Shown piece after piece: positions 58,595 through 64,000 of a DNA stretch of 64,000 nucleotides; within the stretch, counting starts at the first letter, position 1, and each line of letters begins with the position of its first letter. Below the pieces are notes generated by a model, which saw only the letters and a list, made by a program, of their open reading frames with translations, was not told where the DNA came from and searched no databases. Origin of the DNA: Arthrobacter oryzae (GTDB taxonomy: Bacteria > Actinomycetota > Actinomycetes > Actinomycetales > Micrococcaceae); assembly GCF_030718995.1 (NCBI RefSeq), contig NZ_CP132204.1:2170001-2234000 (forward strand), read 5' to 3'. Both the position numbers and the translations under genes were made by a program.

Positions 58595-59137
58595 TCACCC
58601 AAGGATGCGTTGGAACAGGACATGGTCCTGCCAGGTTCCGGCAATCTTGAGGTAGGACGGCGCCGTACCGATCTCGTCAAAGCCTGCGCGTGCCAGTATC
58701 CGCCGTGAAGCAGCGTTGTGTACGAGCGTCGCCGCCTGAACGCGGTGCAGCCCCAGGTGGTCCTTGGCAGCAGCCAGGACACGGCCAACGGCGGCGCTGC
58801 CGATGCCGCGGCTGTTGAATTCCTTGTCCACCCAGTAGCCAAGGTTGGCGCTGAGGAACGGACCACGGACTATGCCCGTCAGCGTGATCGTACCGATGAT
58901 GCGGCTGCCTTCAAGAAGAACCCACGGAACCTCCTGCCCCGCCGCCTGCAAAGCGAGCTTTGATTCGATGACGGCGGACTGACCGGCCGGGGTGAAGAAC
59001 TCCGCACTCCGGGCGGGCTCCCAAGGGCCCAGGTGGTCCCGGTTCAGCTGGTAGGCGGCACTAAGCGGCCCGGCGTCAGAGGTCTGAAGCACCCGCATTT
59101 GGACAGGGCCGATCAGGGTGGAGGCATCCGCAGTCAT
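58595..59137 (-). CDS. GNAT N-acetyltransferase (RimJ/RimL type)
   Basis: 180 residues. The whole chain is a GNAT domain: N-terminal LQTSDAGPLSAAYQLNRDHLGPWEPAR, central ITLTGIVRGPFLSANLGYWVDKEFNSRGIGSAAVGRVLAAAKDHLGLHRVQAATLVHNAASRRILARAGFDEIGTAPSYLKI, which holds the acetyl-CoA loop (NSRGIGSAA) and the RimJ-type N-A-A-S-RRI helix. Likely acetylates a ribosomal protein N-terminus or a small amine; substrate unknown. ATG at 59137. Leftward and probably cotranscribed with the DHFR-fold gene. Confidence 0.9.
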   Translation of the reverse strand: MTADASTLIGPVQMRVLQTSDAGPLSAAYQLNRDHLGPWEPARSAEFFTPAGQSAVIESKLALQAAGQEVPWVLLEGSRIIGTITLTGIVRGPFLSANLGYWVDKEFNSRGIGSAAVGRVLAAAKDHLGLHRVQAATLVHNAASRRILARAGFDEIGTAPSYLKIAGTWQDHVLFQRILG

Positions 59138-59323
59138 CGTCTGACTCTATCCGCGGCGCCCGTAGCGGCGCCGATGCCGGCCGTTGCCGGGGCGGAGCGC
59201 GGCTTTGGTGGCCGAGAACGGGTCCTTGGTCCCTTACGCCCGGCCCGGAACGGGGGCCAGAGTTGCCTCAAGGGAACTGCGCTCAGGCAGTCCCCGTAGG
59301 GAAGTGCCGCAGAAGGAGGAGCC

Positions 59324-59725
59324 GTGAAGATCGAATCCTGGATTTTCGGAGGCCTGGCATTGTTCTTCGTGCCCGTTGGTGTGGTTTACGGATTGATCAC
59401 CAGCTGGACGGAACCGGTTGGCTTCCTGGCCCTGTGGCTGGTAGGTGGCCTGGCCGGGATGATCGGACTTTACCTTGGTTATACCGGCCGGCGTATCGGG
59501 ATGCGTCCGGAAGACCGTCATGATGCAGAGACCCATGAAGGTGCCGGGGAACAAGGCCACTTCAGCCCTTGGAGCTGGTGGCCGATCTCGGTGGGCCTTG
59601 CCGCCGCCACCGGCTTCCTGGGGATGGCCATCGGATTCTGGCTTGTCTACATCAGCGCCGGGCTCGCCTTGGTTGCGCTGATTGGCTGGGTGTTCGAGTA
59701 CAGCCGCGGGGACCACGCGCACTAG
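59324..59725 (+). CDS. ctaF: Cytochrome c oxidase subunit 4 (actinobacterial type)
   Basis: 133 residues from GTG 59324 behind AGAAGGAGGA. Four membrane helices; the start MKIESWIFGGLALFFVPVGVVYGLITSWTEPVGFLALWLVGGLAGMIGLYLGYTGRRIG and the end HFSPWSWWPISVGLAAATGFLGMAIGFWLVYISAGLALVALIGWVFEYSRGDHAH match CtaF, the small accessory subunit of the aa3 oxidase in the actinobacterial bcc-aa3 supercomplex. CtaF is usually encoded beside ctaC and ctaD; here it stands alone, possibly a second copy. The product would sit in the inner membrane at the rim of the oxidase. Confidence 0.92.
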   Translation: MKIESWIFGGLALFFVPVGVVYGLITSWTEPVGFLALWLVGGLAGMIGLYLGYTGRRIGMRPEDRHDAETHEGAGEQGHFSPWSWWPISVGLAAATGFLGMAIGFWLVYISAGLALVALIGWVFEYSRGDHAH

Positions 59726-60051
59726 CCCAGCCGAGGGAAAACGGGCGGCGGAGGAAAAAACTTCACCCATCGACTTGAAACTAAGCTTACTTATGATTAG
59801 AGTTGAAGCATGAAGGGGTGCGGCGTTGTACGCATAGATGCCCTTTCGGAAGGTCCCAACGGGACCTGACAGCTCGGGAGACGGGCCTGTTCCACAGGCG
59901 CTCCCGGTGCCCATTGAGGCTTAGTGCTGTTAGCAACCAAAAAGAGATGCAGTGAACCGCGGCCTGAAACCGGGCCGGAGCTACCGTTGCGGCCGTCTTG
60001 ACCGCAGCCCGGGAGCGGGGTTTGCGTGCGTCAAAATCGAGGGAGCGAAAC
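59726..60051 (+). promoter_or_regulatory. Promoter and long structured leader of a small secreted protein gene
   Basis: A 326-base gap. TTGAAA (59775-59780), a 17-base spacer and TAGAGT (59798-59803) form a good promoter in an A/T-rich patch that includes CTAAGCTTAC. The following 240 bases contain GGTCCCAACGGGACC (about 59857-59871), a GGGAG...CTCCC arm pair around 59875-59904, and a G/C-rich stem region near 59960-60020. No gene was recognised in it; a structured untranslated leader or an RNA element is more likely. Confidence 0.55.
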
Positions 60052-60354
60052 ATGTCAGTTATGAAGAAAGCCACCACCGCAGTTGCCGGATCCCTGTTCC
60101 TGGTCGGCATGGCCGCAGGGCCTTCCATGGCCGCGGACAACAGCACCGTCAATGACGGCCTGGTGAACGTCACGGTTGGGGACGTAACCATCCTTGAGGA
60201 CGTCAACGTGGCCGTAGCCGCTGATGTGACGGCGGAGATCTGTGGCGTGGAAGTTGGGCCTGTCGCCGTTCTGGGTGAGGCCGTTGATGCCACGAGCACC
60301 GAGTCTGTCGTCTGCACCGACAATGGTGGCCCGATCACCATCGTTCAGAACTGA
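60052..60354 (+). CDS. Small secreted protein of unknown function
   Basis: 100 residues from ATG 60052 with GGGAGCG seven bases before it. Signal peptide VMKKATTAVAGSLFLVGMAAGPSMA cleaved near A27. The mature chain has 73 residues, acidic and Val-rich, built of alternating strands (NVTVGDVTILEDVNVAVAADV), with two cysteines, C64 and C88, that can form one disulfide. It has a chaplin- or rodlin-like appearance but does not fit either pattern. Few Lys or Arg in the mature part. No family assigned; a beta-rich surface protein is the best description. It is followed by a perfect hairpin terminator. Confidence 0.72.
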   Translation: MSVMKKATTAVAGSLFLVGMAAGPSMAADNSTVNDGLVNVTVGDVTILEDVNVAVAADVTAEICGVEVGPVAVLGEAVDATSTESVVCTDNGGPITIVQN

Positions 60355-60393
60355 TGTACCGCGGCGTTAGCGCCGCGCAGCATTGATAAACAG

Positions 60394-60423
60394 GCGGCGG
60401 GACCACGTGGTCCCGCCGCTTTG
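60394..60423 (+). terminator. Terminator after the small secreted protein gene
   Basis: GCGGCGGGACCAC and GTGGTCCCGCCGC form a perfect 13-bp palindrome followed by TTTGC. A smaller stem, GCGGCG-TTAG-CGCCGC, lies at 60361-60376. Confidence 0.82.
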
Positions 60424-60440
60424 CTGTCTGCGATGCCGGG

Positions 60441-60465
60441 TGTACGTAGTACGCTCGTAGACACG
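60441..60465. promoter_or_regulatory. Possible TetR operator
   Basis: TGTACGTAGTACGCTCGTAGAC, with repeated TACG/CGTA half sites, lies 24 bases before the TetR-family start and within its likely promoter. Autoregulation is usual for the family; the exact dyad cannot be fixed. Confidence 0.4.
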
Positions 60466-60487
60466 AATCGGCACGGAAGGCGCCCAC

Positions 60488-61207
60488 ATGACTCTGCACG
60501 CCGAAGGGGCACGACGGATTCCGCTGAACCGGGAGCGGGTGCTGACGGCCGCCGTCGTCCTGGCGGATGAGGCGGGCCTCGAGTCACTGAGCATGAGGCG
60601 GCTGGCGCAGGAGCTGGGCGTGGTGCCGATGGCGCTGTACAAGCACATCGCCAACAAAGAGGAACTCCTCGACGGCATGGTGGACGTCCTCGTGGGAGAA
60701 ATCGACCCTCCCGATCCCGATGCGGGCTGGAAGAACGCGGTCCGGCTCAGGGTGCTCTCGGCAAGGAGATCCCTGTTGCGGCATCCATGGGCACGCCAGG
60801 TGCTGGAATCCCGCACCACCAGGACGCCGGCGGTTCTCGGGTACATGGACTCGTTCATCGGAATGTTCCTGGCCGGCGGCTTCTCCATCGATCTCACCCA
60901 TCACGTGATGCATGCCCTCGGCAGCCGCATGTGGGGGTTCACCCAGGAGCTGTTCGACGACCCGGCCGGCGGGGCGCCGGCTGATCTCCCGCCTGAAACG
61001 CAGGCAGCGATGCTGCAGGAGATGGCAAGGCGGTACCCCAACATTCTGCAGGTCGCCATGGCAGCCAATCACGACGACGGCTCGGTTGTTTCGCAGGGCT
61101 GCGACGATCAGTTTGAGTTTGAGTTCGCGCTGGATCTTCTCCTGGACGGGTTTGAGCGGTTCCATCAGCAGGGGTGGACGTCGGAGCGGGCGAAGCTGGA
61201 GCGATAG
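60488..61207 (+). CDS. TetR/AcrR-family regulator (TetR_C type)
   Basis: 239 residues, ATG 60488 with GGAAGG before. Helix-turn-helix at about 10-55: LNRERVLTAAVVLADEAGLESLSMRRLAQELGVVPMALYKHIANKEELLDGMVD. The rest is a helical ligand-binding domain of the TetR_C class (MDSFIGMFLAGGFSIDLTHHVMHALGSRMWG), similar in layout to tetracycline repressor. The HIANKEELLDGM ending of the DNA-binding domain is the family norm. The cyclase-like gene follows after 24 bases on the same strand, so the regulator may control its own operon. Ligand unknown. Confidence 0.92.
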   Translation: MTLHAEGARRIPLNRERVLTAAVVLADEAGLESLSMRRLAQELGVVPMALYKHIANKEELLDGMVDVLVGEIDPPDPDAGWKNAVRLRVLSARRSLLRHPWARQVLESRTTRTPAVLGYMDSFIGMFLAGGFSIDLTHHVMHALGSRMWGFTQELFDDPAGGAPADLPPETQAAMLQEMARRYPNILQVAMAANHDDGSVVSQGCDDQFEFEFALDLLLDGFERFHQQGWTSERAKLER

Positions 61208-61231
61208 CTCACCGGGTGCTAGCTTGTGGGG

Positions 61232-62167
61232 ATGGAGGCGCTCGACTGGCTGCTCGACTCTGACCCCGCGATCCGCTGGCAGGTCCTGCGCGACCTCACA
61301 GACACGCCACTCCCGGAAGTGCAGGCCGAACGCGCACGCGTCGCCACCCGCGGCTGGGGCGCCCGCCTGCTCGCGCTGCAGGACGAAAACGGCCAGTGGG
61401 ACGGCGGCACATACTTCCCGGCCCGGTTTAACGAATCGGAGCCCGGCCAGCCGTGGACGGCCACCACGTACAGCCTGTTGCTGCTGCGTGACTTCGGGCT
61501 TGACCCAGGCAGCGAGCAGGCCCGCAACGCTGTCGCACGCGTTCGGGACAACAGCCGCTGGGAGGAGGGCAATCAGCCCTTCTTCGAAGGGGAAGTGGAG
61601 CCGTGCGTCAACGGCATGGCTGTGGCACTTGGCGCCTACTTCGGTGAGGACGTCGACGGCGTTGTGCGGCGGCTGCTGAAGGAACAGCTCGACGACGGCG
61701 GATGGAACTGCGAGGCCGAACGCGGCTCGGTGCGCTCCTCCTTCGGCACCACGATCAATGTGCTCGAGGGCCTGCTTGAGCATGAGCGTGCCACCGGAGG
61801 ATCCCCAGGTTCGATAGCGGCCCGGCAGCGTGCGGAGGAGTATCTGCTCGAACGCGGGCTCCTCCGGCGCAAGACCACCGGCGGGCTGATCGACAGCGAT
61901 TGGTTGACGTTCTCGTACCCCACCCGCTGGTTCTTCGACGTGTTGCGCGGCCTCGACTACTTCCGCGCGGTGGGCAACCGCCCGGATGAACGCGTCGCCG
62001 AGGCAGTGGAGGCGCTGGCCTCGAAACGGCAGCCCGACGGCACCTGGCTGCTGGAAAACACCCACCCCGGCCGGACCCATTTCGCCCTGGAGGAAGGTGA
62101 CGGACGCCCGAGCCGGTGGAACACCCTCAGGGCCCTCCGCGTTCTCGAGTGGTACGAGGGCCAGTAG
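61232..62167 (+). CDS. Squalene cyclase/prenyltransferase-like alpha-toroid protein
   Basis: 311 residues from ATG 61232 (a GTG at 61226 is possible; neither has a strong site). Repeated helical units with the QW-like signatures LLALQDENGQWDGGTYFPAR, LLKEQLDDGGWNCEAERGSVRSSFGTTINVLEGLL, and LASKRQPDGTWLLENTHPG indicate the alpha-alpha toroid fold of squalene-hopene cyclases and protein prenyltransferases. At 311 residues it equals half a cyclase, and no DXDD or DDXXD motif is seen. It is thus probably a single-domain relative of unknown activity. Cytoplasmic; translated with the TetR gene upstream. Confidence 0.75.
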   Translation: MEALDWLLDSDPAIRWQVLRDLTDTPLPEVQAERARVATRGWGARLLALQDENGQWDGGTYFPARFNESEPGQPWTATTYSLLLLRDFGLDPGSEQARNAVARVRDNSRWEEGNQPFFEGEVEPCVNGMAVALGAYFGEDVDGVVRRLLKEQLDDGGWNCEAERGSVRSSFGTTINVLEGLLEHERATGGSPGSIAARQRAEEYLLERGLLRRKTTGGLIDSDWLTFSYPTRWFFDVLRGLDYFRAVGNRPDERVAEAVEALASKRQPDGTWLLENTHPGRTHFALEEGDGRPSRWNTLRALRVLEWYEGQ

Positions 62168-62211
62168 CACTCACGGCCCTGTTGAGCAGCCGCTCAGCGG
62201 CGCAACCTTGC

Positions 62212-63249
62212 TCAGCCGCGCAACCTTGCGACCAGTTCGCCGCGGCTCCCTACTCCCACCTTGTCAAAGAGGGACTTCAGGTGGTCATGCACCGTGTGCG
62301 GCGAGATGAACAGATGATCGGCGATTTCCGCCGTCGTCGAGCCGGAGACCAGCTCAAGGCAGACCTCCCGTTCCCGTGACGTGGCGCCGTAGGCGGCGAG
62401 CAGGAGGCCGGCCATTTCATTCGTGGTTGCGGGTTCCACCGTGACCACCATCTGCCCGGGATCGTCTCCGGTGATGAGCCGGCTGGCCTGGAGCACCACC
62501 CAGTTGTCACCGGCGTCGCGCATCCTCATGCGTGCCGTTCCGGACGCAGCCGCCTTCGCGGCAGCCACCACGGCATACAGTGTGATGCTGAAACGGCCTG
62601 GAGCCTGATCGTCCAGCTCCGCAAGCCATGCGGCGGCTGCCTTAGTCGCGGCCCGCAGCTCACCGCGTGGTCCCACCAGAACGATCAGGGGACCGTCCGG
62701 TCCCCGCATCGCTTGCCGCTCCAGGCGCACCGCCACCCGGGTGGCCGCGGCCAGGGAAGCGGCGATGGAACTCAGGAAATCCACTTCCCGGTCGGTGAAG
62801 TCCGGACCCGGCTCCCGGAAGACGCCGCCCACGGCCCAGCACGCGTCGTCGGTCCGGAACACAGCGCGCAGTTCGTGTTCGAGGCCCTGTGGACGGAGCA
62901 GGTCGTTGAGCCGAACGCTCCTGACAACGTCGCGGTGCGGAGCATCGGATAACCGGGCGGCAGGCAGCGGCCGCCGGGTCAGCTCAGCGAAGGGATTCGG
63001 TTCCGTTCCCGCGTATTCCGTCTCGGCGAAGCGCGCGGCGTATTCATCCGGCGCCGGCCACGGCGGCCAGTTGGTGATTGAGGTCATGATGAGGGAATCG
63101 GGGTCGACGCCGGCCCAGCAGGCCTGCTGGAACGGCACTGTCTGGTGCACGACGGCGAGCGCTGCGGCGTGCAGGTCGGCCACCCCCATACCGGTGGCCG
63201 CCATGGCCGAAATCTCGCGGCGGGCCCGCTCTGCGCGATCCTCCCACAT
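62212..63249 (-). CDS. LuxR-family regulator with C-terminal helix-turn-helix
   Basis: 345 residues from ATG 63249; the open frame further upstream overlaps a divergent gene and lacks a site. The C-terminal helix-turn-helix covers about 283-345 (AYGATSREREVCLELVSGSTTAEIADHLFISPHTVHDHLKSLFDKVGVGSRGELVARL). Residues about 10-180 look like a GAF-type sensor with a conserved start FQQACWAGVDPDSLIMTSITNWPP and a later DFTDREVDFLSSIAASLAAATR helix. Such proteins sense a small ligand or cell state. No response-regulator receiver domain is present. Divergent from the DUF1304 gene, which could be its target. Confidence 0.9.
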   Translation of the reverse strand: MWEDRAERARREISAMAATGMGVADLHAAALAVVHQTVPFQQACWAGVDPDSLIMTSITNWPPWPAPDEYAARFAETEYAGTEPNPFAELTRRPLPAARLSDAPHRDVVRSVRLNDLLRPQGLEHELRAVFRTDDACWAVGGVFREPGPDFTDREVDFLSSIAASLAAATRVAVRLERQAMRGPDGPLIVLVGPRGELRAATKAAAAWLAELDDQAPGRFSITLYAVVAAAKAAASGTARMRMRDAGDNWVVLQASRLITGDDPGQMVVTVEPATTNEMAGLLLAAYGATSREREVCLELVSGSTTAEIADHLFISPHTVHDHLKSLFDKVGVGSRGELVARLRG

Positions 63250-63285
63250 GCTTCCAGTATCCGCCGCCGGAGGCGGACGGCAATC

Positions 63286-63332
63286 CCCTGAACAGGGGAT
63301 CTTCGGTTGCGGCCGGTACCCCTCGGCAGGGG
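63286..63332. promoter_or_regulatory. Paired CCCCT-AGGGG dyads in the LuxR/DUF1304 gap
   Basis: CCCCTGAACAGGGGA (about 63286-63300) and CCCCTCGGCAGGGGA (about 63319-63333) share the dyad CCCCT-N5-AGGGG and are 33 bases apart, about three helical turns. They lie midway between divergent genes, so binding by the LuxR-family protein is a fair guess. Confidence 0.6.
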
Positions 63333-63369
63333 ATGGGAGTGCCCTTTCCGGCGCACGTAGTCTTCGACC

Positions 63370-63768
63370 ATGAACACCGTTGCGCAGCTGTTTGCGCTGC
63401 TTCAAGCTTTGATCTATATCTCGGTATTCCCCCTTGAGGCCTTCCTCCTGCGCCGGCCGGCAGTGCAAAGGTTCCTGAGCACGCCGGCAAAGAATGTTCC
63501 CGCCGTCATGATGTGGGCAATTCCCGTCGGTTTCCGGAACCTGCTCATCGCGCTGGGCGTCATTGCGGGGCTTGTGGCGTTGAATACCGGGAGCGTGGAC
63601 GCGGGCCGTGCCCTGGTTATCTACTGCTGCGCCTACATGGTCCTGGCCGGAGCCACCATGGCGCTGGCCGATGCGTTGGGGCACTACCCGAGGAAAGGCG
63701 ACAGCATTCCCGGAACCCTCGCCGCCACGGTGCCGGCGCTGGTCGCACTCATTGCATCGGCGTTCTGA
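63370..63768 (+). CDS. DUF1304-family membrane protein
   Basis: 132 residues with four hydrophobic segments (about 5-25, 45-68, 72-95 and 110-130). MNTVAQLFALLQALIYISVFPLEAFLL, with RRPAVQRFL after the first helix, is typical of DUF1304, small integral membrane proteins without a known function. ATG at 63370. The 120-base gap to the divergent LuxR gene contains two near-identical short stretches, CCCCTGAACAGGGGA and CCCCTCGGCAGGGGA, each an inverted repeat, that may be regulator sites. Confidence 0.85.
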   Translation: MNTVAQLFALLQALIYISVFPLEAFLLRRPAVQRFLSTPAKNVPAVMMWAIPVGFRNLLIALGVIAGLVALNTGSVDAGRALVIYCCAYMVLAGATMALADALGHYPRKGDSIPGTLAATVPALVALIASAF

Positions 63769-63810
63769 CCGAGGCTGGAGCGCCGGCCCGGAGGGGCTCT
63801 CCGGCTACAA

Positions 63811-63845
63811 CGAAGGCCCGCCTATGGGGGACAGACGGGCCTTCG
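63811..63845 (+). terminator. Hairpin after DUF1304
   Basis: CGAAGGCCCG and CGGGCCTTCG form a perfect 10-bp stem with a 15-base loop, 42 bases after the DUF1304 stop. T-runs are short, so the strength is uncertain. The remaining bases to the window end (63846-64000) hold no gene I can support. Confidence 0.65.
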
Positions 63846-64000
63846 CACTTAAAACGGTACAGCGCTTCTAAATAGCCATCGAGTGGACTTGGTGACGGCG
63901 CGGGCGGCGACCCGCGCCGGTCCTTTTGAGGGGCGGGCACGGCGTCCTCTGTCAGCGTCATTACCCTTTCCGAGTCCCGGGTTACGGCGTAGTCTCCCTC

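Noticed and set aside
63749..63961. 70-codon leftward open frame at the right edge
   Set aside because: It overlaps the DUF1304 gene end and the hairpin, and its Pro/Arg-rich product resembles nothing.

Overview
The window reads as a chromosomal segment of a high-GC actinobacterium of the Micrococcaceae, most likely Arthrobacter or a close relative such as Pseudarthrobacter or Paenarthrobacter. The basis is the strong G/C bias at third codon positions, frequent GTG and TTG starts, and gene families typical of that group: the actinobacterial cytochrome c oxidase subunit 4, Asp23/AmaP/DUF6286 operon, LysG/LysE pair, NlpC/P60 endopeptidase with a coiled coil, and CUT1 sugar transporters without their own ATPase. 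No transposase, integrase, phage gene, rRNA or CRISPR array was seen.

Layout. 0-6 kb: end of a universal stress protein, a large RPH/PEP-synthase-like phosphotransferase, and a LolA-like secreted protein coupled to an ABC-2 exporter. 6-13.3 kb: secreted NlpC/P60 endopeptidase, CDF metal transporter, small metallopeptidase, EamA transporter, VOC protein, divergent lysG/lysE pair, PHP-domain protein. 13.4-13.9 kb: tRNA-Glu, tRNA-Asp and tRNA-Phe with a strong terminator. 14.2-28.8 kb: fructan locus 1, made of a LacI regulator with twin operators, an oligopeptide-type ABC transporter, a cytoplasmic GH32 enzyme, a very large secreted GH32 levanase and a secreted GH68 levansucrase. 29-31.9 kb: a lipoprotein and the Asp23/AmaP envelope operon. 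31.9-38.6 kb: alpha-glucoside locus (GH13 enzyme divergent from a CUT1 transporter, with a LacI regulator). 38.6-40.4 kb: unknown protein coupled to exonuclease III. 40.7-45.1 kb: valine/isobutyrate catabolism genes. 45.1-51.5 kb: fructan locus 2 (LacI, CUT1 transporter, GH32) as one leftward operon. 51.5-64 kb: methyltransferase, redox flavoprotein with a divergent XRE-cupin regulator, MarR regulator, acyl-CoA synthetase divergent from an acyl-CoA dehydrogenase, and assorted small genes including a lone cytochrome oxidase subunit 4 and a small secreted protein behind a long structured leader.

How it fits together. The centre of the window is a carbohydrate region. Sucrose can be polymerised outside the cell by the GH68 enzyme, the polymer cut by the secreted GH32 enzyme, and fructo-oligosaccharides taken up by two unrelated ABC transporters and hydrolysed inside by two GH32 enzymes. 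Three LacI regulators and three distinct operator types can be read directly. One operator type (TGTAARCGCTTGCA) occurs both before the levansucrase and between the divergent alpha-glucoside genes, which suggests cross-locus control. Fructan locus 2 appears to carry a second operator inside the first permease gene, where two rare TTA codons write the site into the reading frame.
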